Source: Grimontia celer
GTDB taxonomy: Bacteria > Pseudomonadota > Gammaproteobacteria > Enterobacterales > Vibrionaceae
Assembly (NCBI RefSeq): GCF_900055185.1
Contig: NZ_FIZX01000001.1
Location: forward strand, 2,108,001 to 2,172,000
Direction of reading: 5' to 3'
Length of the DNA stretch: 64,000 bases
Shown here piece after piece: positions 54,071-63,156 of the stretch (within the stretch, counting starts at the first letter, position 1; each line of letters begins with the position of its first letter). The notes under the pieces were generated by a model. It made no database searches, was not told the DNA's origin, and was given only the letters and a program-made list of their open reading frames with translations. The position numbers were made by a program, and so were the translations under genes.

Positions 54071-55000
54071 TTACTCTTTATCTTCTTCCACTGGCTCAGC
54101 TTCAACCACTTCACCTTCAAGCGGTTTGTCGACCGACACTACCAGTGGTGATTCATGGTTGGTCATTTTTGCCAACAAGCCACCAATACGTTGACGCATT
54201 TCACGACGGTCAACGATCATGTCAATGGCACCGTGTTCAAGCAGAAACTCACTACGCTGGAAGCCTTCTGGCAACTTTTCACGCACGGTTTGTTCAATAA
54301 CACGTTGACCAGCAAAACCGATCAGCGCTTTTGGCTCACCGATGTTAACGTCGCCCAACATCGCAAAGCTTGCAGTAACACCACCAAAGGTTGGGTCAGT
54401 CAACACAGAAACAAACGGCAGGCCTTTTGCTGAAAGACGCTCAAGTGCTGCACTGGTTTTCGCCATTTGCATCAGCGACATCAACGCTTCTTGCATACGC
54501 GCGCCACCACTTGCAGAAAAACAGACAAAGCCACAGTTGTTTTCGATTGCTGCGTCTACTGCTTTCACGAAGCGCGCGCCAACAACCGCCCCCATTGAGC
54601 CGCCCATGAAAGCAAACTCAAAAGAAGCGGCGACAACCGGCATGCCCAACAGTTCGCCTTTCATGACGATCAGGGCATCTTTCTCACCGCTTGATTTCTG
54701 CGCTGCAGAAATACGGTCTTTATACTTTTTGGAGTCGCGGAATTTGAGCAGATCTTTTGGCTCAAGCTCATCACCGATTTCCACGCGGTCACCTTCATCG
54801 AGGAAGGTCTCCAAGCGCTTGCGCGCACTCATGCGCATGTGGTGATCACATTTCGGACACACATGCAGGTTACGCTCGAGTTCTGCATGGTACAGCACTT
54901 GTTCGCACGACGAACACTTGGTCCAGACGCCTTCAGGGATAGAAGCCTTACGTGAAGAACCGATATTGCTTTTTGTCAGTATTTTTTCAAGCCAGCTCAT
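54071..55000 (-). CDS. accD: Acetyl-CoA carboxylase carboxyltransferase beta subunit AccD
   Basis: A 309-residue protein. The zinc ribbon has Cys29, Cys32, Cys48 and Cys51 (TKCSSCEQ and HVCPKCDHH), and the carboxyltransferase domain has [21 protein letters not shown] and [16 protein letters not shown]. With AccA it moves the carboxyl group from biotin to acetyl-CoA to give malonyl-CoA. The acidic tail ([15 protein letters not shown]) is variable between species. Monocistronic here, with truA 238 bp upstream. Confidence 0.97.
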   Translation of the reverse strand: MSWLEKILTKSNIGSSRKASIPEGVWTKCSSCEQVLYHAELERNLHVCPKCDHHMRMSARKRLETFLDEGDRVEIGDELEPKDLLKFRDSKKYKDRISAAQKSSGEKDALIVMKGELLGMPVVAASFEFAFMGGSMGAVVGARFVKAVDAAIENNCGFVCFSASGGARMQEALMSLMQMAKTSAALERLSAKGLPFVSVLTDPTFGGVTASFAMLGDVNIGEPKALIGFAGQRVIEQTVREKLPEGFQRSEFLLEHGAIDMIVDRREMRQRIGGLLAKMTNHESPLVVSVDKPLEGEVVEAEPVEEDKE

Positions 55001-55238
55001 GAACGACCTTTTTTATTGGAGCACTCGCCGCTTACATCACTATCTGCACTGTTTCGTTCACCATGAACGCGGTCTGCGCAGAGATGGGCAAGTGGCCTTG
55101 ATATCTAATAATTCAACGAAGAATTAAAACACAACTTGTTAAGACTTTGGACAAAAAACTGGTACTACCTATTGTTAGTCCCACTTCTGTCTACTTTGCT
55201 TTGTAACGAAGAGGCAATTTTCCGCGACTCTACGCTGG

Positions 55239-56033
55239 TTACAGTTGTTCGTCCGGCAAAAACAGCGGACCTACCGGCGAAGATGGAAGTTCATATTCCG
55301 CCGGGTAATCCACTTCTACCAGATACAATCCTTCTGCCTTTGCTGTTGCTGCCGCTAAGTTGCGGTCTTTAATTTCTAACAGCCATTTCAGCCACTCTGG
55401 TTTTTGCTCTTTGCGGCCGACAGCAATCAAACTGCCAGTGATATTCCTCACCATATGGTGAACAAATGCATTGGCCTTGATATCAATGATCACGTAACGT
55501 CCCTGACGAGTCACATTTATATGATGAACGTTTCGCCATGGGCTGTTCGACTGACAATGGGCAGCACGGAAGGAAGTAAAGTCATTCTCTCCCAGTAAGC
55601 ACTGTGCCGCTTCATGCATCAGCTTTTCGTCGAGCTCGCCATGATAGTGGCTCACGCCGTGACGCAGAATTCCCGGGCGCAAAGCATCGTTGTAGATAAT
55701 GTAGCGATAACGACGCGCCGTTGCGGTAAAGCGGGCATGGAACTCGTCGGGCACTTCTTTAGCCCAACGCACCGCAATGGTATCAGGCAGGTGCGTGTTA
55801 ACACCCATCGTCCATGCGCGCAAAGGTCTTGAACCATTAACATCGAAGTGAACGACTTGACCTGTGCCATGAACGCCAGCATCTGTACGACCAGCGCACT
55901 GCACTTCAATCGGCTGGTTGGCGATTTTGGACAGGGCTTTTTCAAGGTGTTCTTGAACGCTTGGCACTTCACGTTGGCGTTGCCAACCATAAAATTTCGC
56001 ACCATCGTATTCCACACCCAGGGCAATTCTCAT
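55239..56033 (-). CDS. truA: tRNA pseudouridine(38-40) synthase TruA
   Basis: A 264-residue enzyme of the usual size. The catalytic Asp51 lies in [18 protein letters not shown]; other family segments are [15 protein letters not shown] and [17 protein letters not shown]. It isomerises uridines 38-40 in the anticodon arm of many tRNAs. The ORF starts with ATG at 56033. Between it and fimV lies a 176-bp inverted-repeat element. Confidence 0.95.
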   Translation of the reverse strand: MRIALGVEYDGAKFYGWQRQREVPSVQEHLEKALSKIANQPIEVQCAGRTDAGVHGTGQVVHFDVNGSRPLRAWTMGVNTHLPDTIAVRWAKEVPDEFHARFTATARRYRYIIYNDALRPGILRHGVSHYHGELDEKLMHEAAQCLLGENDFTSFRAAHCQSNSPWRNVHHINVTRQGRYVIIDIKANAFVHHMVRNITGSLIAVGRKEQKPEWLKWLLEIKDRNLAAATAKAEGLYLVEVDYPAEYELPSSPVGPLFLPDEQL

Positions 56034-56075
56034 CGTGTTTTCTCTGTCTTGCTGGTTATCTAAGGCGGCGCATTA

Positions 56076-56251
56076 TATACCCAAACGACCTGAAAATGCA
56101 GGATTCAGCGAGATTGACTGGCGTTGTGTTCGCGGCGTTCCTTTGTAGATGTAGTCACCTCCATCAAAAAGGAACAACAAAGATCACGGCGTCAGTCAAC
56201 TCGCCCGAAGGGAGGCCCTCAACGCGAGCACCTTCAGGTTGTTTGGGTATA
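56076..56251. repeat. 176-bp nested inverted-repeat (MITE-like) element
   Basis: TATACCCAAACGACCTGAA (56076-56094) matches the reverse complement of 56233-56251 at 18 of 19 positions. Inside, TTGACTGGCG and CGTCAGTCAA, then GTTCCTTT and AAAGGAAC, form further nested arms, so the whole element can fold as one long imperfect hairpin. It has no gene. Elements with such ends look like dispersed intergenic repeats of marine vibrios, but the family was not looked up. Confidence 0.75.
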
Positions 56252-56270
56252 TTCCCAAAGCGTCAGGCAT

Positions 56271-56298
56271 AAAAATGGCGGGATAACCCGCCATTTTT
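56271..56298 (-). terminator. Terminator after fimV
   Basis: AAAAATGGCGGG (56271-56282) pairs perfectly with CCCGCCATTTTT (56287-56298) around ATAA, 13 bp after the fimV stop. Confidence 0.92.
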
Positions 56299-56310
56299 GT
56301 TTTGACTCAT

Positions 56311-59300
56311 TTAGTTGAGCTTCTCAATCATCAATCTGGCTTCATCCTTGAGGTTGGCATCGCCACTTTGCATCACCTTTTCAAGAAGCTGAATGGCACC
56401 GTCAACGTCGTTCATCTCAAGGTAGGCTTTCGCCAAATCCATGTTGGTAGCGGCTTCGCCACTGCTATCTACATCGGCAGGTTGAATATCGCTAAGCACA
56501 TCCGGGAAATCTGCCAGTCCAACATCCAAGTCCATCTTCAGCGAATCAGGGTCTTCCTGAAGCGCGCCGTCGTCTTTCATCAGATCATCAATACTGATGT
56601 ACTCTTCACTCGGAGACGACGCTTCAACCAGCTCACTTTCAACGTCATCCAGTAACCCGTCCAGATCGCCTTCGAGATCCATCGACTTGATCTCATCTCC
56701 TAGGACTTCAGGCTGCTGAGACCAGTCTTCACTTTCCAACTCAGGTTCTGGCGCTTGCTCTGCACTCCAGACATCACTTTCGTCTTCAGGAATATCGAGT
56801 TCTTCAGTTTCAAAATCGCCTAATCCGGAGTGTTCATCATCCAACTCATCGGAGAGCAACGCTTCCATGTTGAGGCCGGCAACCTGGTGCTCATCGTCAT
56901 CCAGTTGCGCCAGCTCATCCAGTTCAGCGGCGCGATAAGGCGCTTGAGACACCGGGGCAGAAGATTGTGTAAAACCCTCTTCTTTAGATTGCGGGAGAAA
57001 CTCTTCCAGTTCTCTTTGTTCATCTAATGCAGCAGACAGCGCGTCGTCTTCATCAAATTCACCCAGCTCGTCCATTCCAATTGGATCAACTTTTGGGAAA
57101 GCCAAGGTATTTGGTTCTGTCGCTGTGAAAGCCTGAGCCTCTTCGTTGTCTTCTTCCTGCAGCTGAGTTGTATCCAGCAACTCTTTTTGAAGCGCTTCAT
57201 CTTCTGGAAGTTCACTTTCAACAGGCTCTGCTAAATCTTCCTGAGCAGAAGGAAGCTCGACGTCATATTCCTGCGCAGCGTCTTCTTCAGTAAATTCAGG
57301 CAGGTTTTCCAAATCCAGTGGCGCATCATCGTTGTCATCAGGTTGCGCATCACCGGTTGTTTCCGGCTCGCCTTCGCTGTCCGCTAATGCTGCCTCTTCG
57401 TCATATTCTGGTAAAGATGACAAATCAAGAGGTGCTTCATCTTCCTCTTCAAACGCTTCTTCAGCGTCATCCTCTGGAGCAACTTCAGATACATCCTCTG
57501 GCTGCGGATCAAACGCTTGAGTTTCTTCAACCTCGCTTTCCGCTTCCGGACTATCTGAAGTTGAAGTCAGGGCTTCACTGCCCTCAGCATTTGACGCTTC
57601 TGGAGACAGCTCATTGCTAATGAGCTCTTCGGTCTCTACTTCGGCGTCGTCTGTGTCAGGCTCTTCGGTAAGTGCTGCCAGTTCATCTTCAGGCTCATTT
57701 GCCTCTTCAGGCACTTCAGGCACTTCAGGGGCAGTGTCTGCCTGCTCTGAAGGGACCTCATCAGACTCAGTTGGAGACTCACCTTCATCGAGCAAGCTAT
57801 CAAGAAGATCCAAGTCTTCCGATGTCGCCTCAGGTTCTTCAACTGGCACTTCGTCCAGAACAACTTCTTCCGTTTCGTTTTGCGCCGCTTCCTCGGCCTG
57901 TTCGTCCTGCTCGAGTACATCATCAAGTAGGTCCAGATCTGATTCTGAAGCTTCCGGCTCTGGTTCAGCGCCAACAGGTTCATCTTCAACGATTGCATCC
58001 AGTTCTGTGTCTGAATCGTCTGAGCTCAGCGCGTCGTCCAACTCTGAAAAATCATCGGCGTCGGGCTCTGTCTCTAAAGGCTGCTCATCAAGCTCCAGAG
58101 CCTCAGGCTCAGGGAGTTCCAATTCGTCAGTGGCCTCTTCAAGCACATCATCTAAATCGTCAACCAGTGACTCTTCTGTGCTTTCTGGAAGTGCCTCTGT
58201 ATCAATATCCAGCTCGCTATCGATATCCAACTCATTATCAATATCAAGCTCGTTATCAAAGCCAAGGTCTTCACCAAGCAGGTCGTCTTCCGGGACCTCA
58301 TCCAGTAAAGCACTTTCATCTTCGAGTGCATCACCGTCATCAATCAATTCATCAAGCAGGACATCGGTTTCACCGAGATCAACATCTTCCTGCTCTTCTG
58401 GTTCACCGAGAACATCGCCCAATAAGTCATCGTCATCGATAGCTTCATCAAGCAATGCATTTTCATCAAGTGGGTCTAAATCATCTTCACTGACAAGCTC
58501 ATCCAGCAAAGTATCTGTTTCGGACAGATCCGCTTCTGGTTCTAAATCCAGAGACAAATCGTCAGTGTCGTCTTTTTCTTCTGACTCGACTGCATTACCG
58601 TCTTCATCGATGAGGTCATCGCCCAGCATTTCATCAAGCAGAGCGTCCGGGTCAGCAATGTCTTCCTCTTCAGCAACGTCATTGCTGATTAGATCTAAGT
58701 CGCCATCTTCGTCGAGAAGCTCATCCAACATTGCTGCGTTATCATCAGCGCTAGGCTCCGGATCCAAAGCAGGCTCGGCGGCATCGCCAATAAGATCATC
58801 AATGTCATCATCCGACAAGTTGATGTCTTGAGACAAATCAACCTCAGGCTCATCATCAAGCACGTTGTCAAACAGGGCTTCATTGGTTTCGAGCGATTCT
58901 TCTGTACTCTCTTCCTCAGGTGAAGCGTCAGACGTTGGTTCGGCATCTTCCGTTGCTGCTTCATCATTGTCACCAGACTGCTCTGCGTTTAACAGAGCAT
59001 CAATGTCATCGACTTCTTCATCATCACCACCACCGAGAGATTGTTCCCACATTGCGGCAAGCGCTTCATCAGGGCTGAGTTCTGACTCTTCCGGCTGGGA
59101 AGACATTTCATCGAGCGCGCGCTCCATGTCTTCAAGGCCGATTGCACCGTCAGTGTTGGCTTCGATATCCAAATCAGTGCTGGTATCGAAGTCATCATCC
59201 AAACCGACATCAAGATTCGATGTCAGGTCAGTATCGGCATCAATATCCAGACCACCTTCTTCAGGCTCTTCTGAAAGCTCTAGGGTGTCGGACAGGTTGA

Positions 59301-60501
59301 TGTCGTCAAGGTCATCCCCCATGTCGTCGCCAAAGAGTTGGTCGGCATCAATGTCATCAGTAACTTCGAGTTCATCATCTTCCAGCACCAGTTCGTCGGT
59401 GTCGTCATCCACATCGACCATGGCCACTGGCATGTCTGGATCTTCGCCGTCCAAACCTTCTGGCTCTGCTACATCGACATCTTCATCTTTACGACGACGC
59501 ATGATGAAGAAGGCAGCAGCACCAATCACTAACAACGCAGGGATAATCGCCATGGTCGCCAGCATCAATGGGCTTGCCATCAGGGATTCAAAGAAAGAAG
59601 GCTCCTTCATTTCCATCTGGGCCTGACGCATACGTTGGATTTCGAGGAACTCGCGAATTTCTTCGGTTAGCTCTTCATCTGCGGACATTTGGTCTTTCAG
59701 TGCTGCCAGTTCATTTTGAACTTCAGCCAGACGGATTTTGAGGATGTGATTACTTTCAACCAACTTGCCCATTTGCAGATCGGATTCGTTGATCTGATTC
59801 TGAACCATGGACATGTCAGGTTTGGCTGGCGCACCCGCCATTTCGCCCTTAGGCTCCATCATCTCCTTCTCTTGCATTGGCTTGTTCTCAGCCATGGTTT
59901 CCGGTTCTCCGGCTTCCATTTCAGGCTTCGCTTTTTCGGCCATCGCAGGTTCAGGTGTTGGTTCAGGCTTGGGTGCAGGTTTTGGTGTAGCAACAGGTGC
60001 GGTAACTTGCTGACTCAAAGGCTGGTTAGCAACGCGTTGTGCGTCTTTTCGCGCCTGATCAATTTGCAGGCGACTTGCTACGTCATCCGTACTTTCGCGG
60101 CGAATTTCCGTCAGGGTTGGCATCAACAAAGTGCTGCCAGGAGTCAGACCGTGAATATTGGCATCTTCGAACGCGCCCGGATTGAGGCGGAAAATAGCAC
60201 CAATAGTCTGATAGACAGTCACAGAGTTGTTTGGCTGATAGCGTGACGCGATAGACCAAAGGGTGTCGGTGTCTCGGGTTGGACCAACAGATTGGCGTCG
60301 GTTCACCGAGGATAGCGGCGCCTGATTTTGTTGAGTCAAAGGTGCAGTAGCATTAGGCGGAGGAGATTCTTCCACCGGGCCAAGAATACGAATAGCAGAC
60401 TGCGCAGAGAACGGAACACCGAGGCTCAGCAATAAAGACGAGACGACAAGCGTTTTGCCGAGACGACCACCTGATAAGTATGAAAAAAGAGTTCGCTTCA
60501 T
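56311..60501 (-). CDS. fimV: FimV/HubP-type polar hub protein
   Basis: A very long protein of about 1,396 residues. Counting from the upstream GTG at 60567, residues 23-57 look like a signal peptide starting at the ATG at 60501, which is taken as start; then come IRILGPVEE, a LysM-like peptidoglycan-binding region (about 96-150), a Pro/Glu/Met-rich linker, a coiled coil (260-320) and a membrane segment (333-356). The next thousand residues are dominated by Asp and Glu, and the end (about 1370-1418) is the FimV C-terminal domain with TNMDLAKAYLEMNDVDGAIQLLEKVM. In Vibrio, HubP of this family anchors chromosome-partitioning and chemotaxis proteins at the pole. Monocistronic. Confidence 0.93.
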   Translation of the reverse strand: MKRTLFSYLSGGRLGKTLVVSSLLLSLGVPFSAQSAIRILGPVEESPPPNATAPLTQQNQAPLSSVNRRQSVGPTRDTDTLWSIASRYQPNNSVTVYQTIGAIFRLNPGAFEDANIHGLTPGSTLLMPTLTEIRRESTDDVASRLQIDQARKDAQRVANQPLSQQVTAPVATPKPAPKPEPTPEPAMAEKAKPEMEAGEPETMAENKPMQEKEMMEPKGEMAGAPAKPDMSMVQNQINESDLQMGKLVESNHILKIRLAEVQNELAALKDQMSADEELTEEIREFLEIQRMRQAQMEMKEPSFFESLMASPLMLATMAIIPALLVIGAAAFFIMRRRKDEDVDVAEPEGLDGEDPDMPVAMVDVDDDTDELVLEDDELEVTDDIDADQLFGDDMGDDLDDINLSDTLELSEEPEEGGLDIDADTDLTSNLDVGLDDDFDTSTDLDIEANTDGAIGLEDMERALDEMSSQPEESELSPDEALAAMWEQSLGGGDDEEVDDIDALLNAEQSGDNDEAATEDAEPTSDASPEEESTEESLETNEALFDNVLDDEPEVDLSQDINLSDDDIDDLIGDAAEPALDPEPSADDNAAMLDELLDEDGDLDLISNDVAEEEDIADPDALLDEMLGDDLIDEDGNAVESEEKDDTDDLSLDLEPEADLSETDTLLDELVSEDDLDPLDENALLDEAIDDDDLLGDVLGEPEEQEDVDLGETDVLLDELIDDGDALEDESALLDEVPEDDLLGEDLGFDNELDIDNELDIDSELDIDTEALPESTEESLVDDLDDVLEEATDELELPEPEALELDEQPLETEPDADDFSELDDALSSDDSDTELDAIVEDEPVGAEPEPEASESDLDLLDDVLEQDEQAEEAAQNETEEVVLDEVPVEEPEATSEDLDLLDSLLDEGESPTESDEVPSEQADTAPEVPEVPEEANEPEDELAALTEEPDTDDAEVETEELISNELSPEASNAEGSEALTSTSDSPEAESEVEETQAFDPQPEDVSEVAPEDDAEEAFEEEDEAPLDLSSLPEYDEEAALADSEGEPETTGDAQPDDNDDAPLDLENLPEFTEEDAAQEYDVELPSAQEDLAEPVESELPEDEALQKELLDTTQLQEEDNEEAQAFTATEPNTLAFPKVDPIGMDELGEFDEDDALSAALDEQRELEEFLPQSKEEGFTQSSAPVSQAPYRAAELDELAQLDDDEHQVAGLNMEALLSDELDDEHSGLGDFETEELDIPEDESDVWSAEQAPEPELESEDWSQQPEVLGDEIKSMDLEGDLDGLLDDVESELVEASSPSEEYISIDDLMKDDGALQEDPDSLKMDLDVGLADFPDVLSDIQPADVDSSGEAATNMDLAKAYLEMNDVDGAIQLLEKVMQSGDANLKDEARLMIEKLN
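58201..58254 (-). repeat. 18-bp tandem repeat in fimV coding for ELDID units
   Basis: Three consecutive 18-bp units (58201-58218, 58219-58236, 58237-58254) encode repeated ELDID segments separated by N or S in the acidic region. Units differ at a few bases, so it is an old, in-frame repeat. Confidence 0.85.
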
Positions 60502-60719
60502 CGCGTTATAAAAATCTGGGTCAGACACTGCCCGCATTCCCCTATGGCAGAATAAAAGGCTTTTCACAATCGCGTCGCGTTTCCCTACTGAAGTCGTTGG
60601 GAGGTAAGGCGTTAAACACCTGCTGCGATTGATATTACTGGTTATTTCCCTAACTATATCGGAAGCCCAGCTGAAAACTGTAGTGTGAAGAGATAAAACT
60701 GTGTTTTGTGATCAAACAA

Positions 60720-60743
60720 CCGGCAACAGATCACTGCTGCCGG
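60720..60743 (-). terminator. Terminator after asd
   Basis: CCGGCAACAG (60720-60729) pairs with CTGCTGCCGG (60734-60743) with one mismatch, around ATCA. On the minus strand TTGTTTG follows. It lies about 40 bp after the asd stop. Confidence 0.6.
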
Positions 60744-60781
60744 CCGTTTTAACTGAATGAGATTGATTCAGTCAGGAATGA

Positions 60782-61807
60782 TTACAGGTAATCGCGGATC
60801 AGAAGTTCTGCAATTTGCACTGAGTTTGTCGCAGCGCCTTTGCGAACGTTATCTGCCACAACCCACATGTTCAGGCCATTCGGGTGGCTGATGTCGTTAC
60901 GTACACGGCCGACCATAACATGGTCTTTACCTGTCGCTTCTTTTACCTGCGTTGGGTAGTCTTCGCCGTAGTAAACTTCAACGCCTTCAGCGCGGGATAG
61001 CAGGTCCATCGCTTCGGTGGCATCCAACGGCTGCTGACATTCAATGTGTACGGCTTCAGCGTGGCCATAGAACACTGGCACGCGAACACAGGTCGGGTTT
61101 ACCGCGACGGAATCGTCACCAAGGATCTTCTGGGTTTCCCACACCATTTTCATTTCTTCTTTGGTGTAGCCGTTGTCCATGAACTCATCAATATGTGGCA
61201 GACAGTTAAATGCGATCTGCTTTTTGTAAGTGCTTGGCTCTGCTTCCTGGCTGTTCAGCAGTTTCACTGTCTGGCCTGCCAGTTCATCAACGCCTTTCTT
61301 ACCTGAACCAGATACTGACTGGTAGGTTGCTACGTTGATACGCTCAATACCTGCAGCATCGTAAATTGGCTTCAGTGCCACCAGCATTTGGATGGTCGAA
61401 CAGTTAGGGTTCGCGATGATGTTACGGTTGCGGAAATCCGCAATTGCTTCCGGGTTCACTTCTGGCACTACCAGCGGAACATCGTATTCGTAACGGAAAC
61501 GTGAGGTGTTATCGATAACCACCACGCCCTCATCTGCAGCAATAGGAGCCCAACGGTCAGAAGATTCAGCACCCGCTGAGAACATCGCGATTTGAACCTG
61601 GCTCCAGTCAAAGTCTTCCACGTTTTTCACGCGGACACTTTTACCGTTAAAACGAATGGTTTCACCGGCACTGCGCTCACTTGCCAGCAAGTGAAGGTTG
61701 CGCACAGGGAATTTACGCTCTTCCAACACCTCGATAATGGTGCGCCCTACTGCGCCTGTAGCACCTAAAACAGCGACGTCATAAGCCACATCGAATTCTT
61801 GTGTCAT
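60782..61807 (-). CDS. asd: Aspartate-semialdehyde dehydrogenase
   Basis: A 341-residue enzyme: VAVLGATGAVGRTIIEVL at the N-terminus binds NADP; the catalytic Cys136 lies in IIANPNCSTIQM and the acid/base His in RVPVFYGHAEAVHIE. It reduces aspartyl phosphate to the semialdehyde for lysine, threonine, methionine and diaminopimelate. The gene position, between fimV and pdxB, is that of usg in E. coli; here the catalytic Cys and His are both present, so the enzyme should be active. The gene starts 2 bp after the pdxB stop. Confidence 0.93.
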   Translation of the reverse strand: MTQEFDVAYDVAVLGATGAVGRTIIEVLEERKFPVRNLHLLASERSAGETIRFNGKSVRVKNVEDFDWSQVQIAMFSAGAESSDRWAPIAADEGVVVIDNTSRFRYEYDVPLVVPEVNPEAIADFRNRNIIANPNCSTIQMLVALKPIYDAAGIERINVATYQSVSGSGKKGVDELAGQTVKLLNSQEAEPSTYKKQIAFNCLPHIDEFMDNGYTKEEMKMVWETQKILGDDSVAVNPTCVRVPVFYGHAEAVHIECQQPLDATEAMDLLSRAEGVEVYYGEDYPTQVKEATGKDHVMVGRVRNDISHPNGLNMWVVADNVRKGAATNSVQIAELLIRDYL

Positions 61808-61809
61808 GA

Positions 61810-62949
61810 TTATTCCTCTACGGTAAAACCTAAATTAGCGAGCGACTCTAACCCAAACGCTGCCTCGCCCGCTACTGTAATTGCACTGTACTCACGTCTG
61901 TCCCAGTAATTCTTGCGCAAGCGGTCAAAGCTTGCGCGTTGCTGCTCAACGTCAGCCATCGCACGGCGAAACTCGGCATCATCACGGCGGACGTCATAAA
62001 TTAGCTGGCACAGTGCCATCAGATCGCTTTCATCCCAAGGTTTGCTAAGAGATACCTTTGGAATTGGCGCAATCGGCAGCAAAGATGCCGCTTCGACTTT
62101 TTCTTCCTGGTTACCCAGAAATTCACAGTAACTGTTGTAAATCATGGTGGTGCCGCGTGCTTTACCTTCCAGCCCGTAACCCGCAACGTGCGGGGTGGCG
62201 AAAGCCAGCATGGGAAGAAGTTCCATATCCACTTCCGGTTCGAACTCGAACACATCCAGTACAGCTGTTAACTGCTGTGTTTTCAGCGCGGCTTTCAATG
62301 CGTCGTTACTGACCACTGGACCGCGAGCCGCGTTGATAAGGATTGAACCTGGCTTTAGGGCAGCGATCTCCGCATCACCCATCAGATGATGCGTTGGGTG
62401 TTCACCGTTTTTGGTTAGCGGCGTATGGAATGTCAGGACATCACACTCTGCAATCAGGGTTTGTAGAGGATGAAACTCGCGTGTGTCACCTTCCGCTTGT
62501 TTGAGCGGGTCACACAAAAGATGCTGAATGCTCAGTGCTGACAGACACTTCGACAGGTAGCTACCTACCTGACCTGCGCCCACAATGCCAACTTTACGGT
62601 CAGCAATAGAAAAACCCTGTTGTTGACTCAGTACCAGCAGCGCGCTTATCACGTATTCTGCCACACCCACTTTGTTACAGCCTGGTGCGGCAGTAAAGAA
62701 GATGCCTTTGCTGGCAAGCAGCTCCGCATCAACATGGTCGGTGCCTGCGGTTGCCGTGCCAACAAATTTCAGTTTGTTGGCTTTTTCTAGCAGCGCTTCG
62801 TCAACCTTGGTGACGGAGCGAATCATCAACGCATCAACGTCAATCAAGTCTTCTGTGGTCAGGGTGCGCCCTGCTTTGGCGGTGACCGTACCCAGCTTGC
62901 TGAACAACTCAGCGGCATACGGCATGTTTTCATCAATCAGAATGTTCAA
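61810..62949 (-). CDS. pdxB: Erythronate-4-phosphate dehydrogenase PdxB
   Basis: A 379-residue D-2-hydroxyacid dehydrogenase of the PdxB type: [22 protein letters not shown] at the N-terminus, [17 protein letters not shown] for [12 protein letters not shown] with the catalytic Arg, and the family-specific [21 protein letters not shown]. The extra C-terminal domain (about 285-379) is typical of PdxB. It oxidises 4-phosphoerythronate in pyridoxal phosphate synthesis and forms an operon with asd. Confidence 0.95.
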   Translation of the reverse strand: MNILIDENMPYAAELFSKLGTVTAKAGRTLTTEDLIDVDALMIRSVTKVDEALLEKANKLKFVGTATAGTDHVDAELLASKGIFFTAAPGCNKVGVAEYVISALLVLSQQQGFSIADRKVGIVGAGQVGSYLSKCLSALSIQHLLCDPLKQAEGDTREFHPLQTLIAECDVLTFHTPLTKNGEHPTHHLMGDAEIAALKPGSILINAARGPVVSNDALKAALKTQQLTAVLDVFEFEPEVDMELLPMLAFATPHVAGYGLEGKARGTTMIYNSYCEFLGNQEEKVEAASLLPIAPIPKVSLSKPWDESDLMALCQLIYDVRRDDAEFRRAMADVEQQRASFDRLRKNYWDRREYSAITVAGEAAFGLESLANLGFTVEE

Positions 62950-63014
62950 GTGCGTTTACTCTTACATTTATTCCATTGGCGCTATTGTGACGCTTTTCTG
63001 CGCCAGATTAAACG

Positions 63015-63038
63015 AAAAAACCCGGCCGATTGGCCGGG
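63015..63038 (-). terminator. Terminator after fabB
   Basis: CCCGGCC (63021-63027) and GGCCGGG (63032-63038) form a strong stem; on the minus strand it is followed by a TTTTTT run (63015-63020). It separates fabB from pdxB. Confidence 0.88.
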
Positions 63039-63156
63039 CAAAATCCAGGATCTGAAAGGTAGAGATCGGCTCTCAACGATCTAAACCTGCGTCTGTTGTA
63101 GGCATAAAGCCAACGTCCCGGAAAACCGTTAGGACACGTTAGGCTATTGCTAACAA

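Noticed and set aside
57614-58831. 405-codon serine-rich open frame on the plus strand inside fimV
   Set aside because: It is the antisense shadow of the Asp/Glu-rich fimV region; GA-type codons read as TC-type (Ser) on the other strand. It has no ribosome binding site or known domain.
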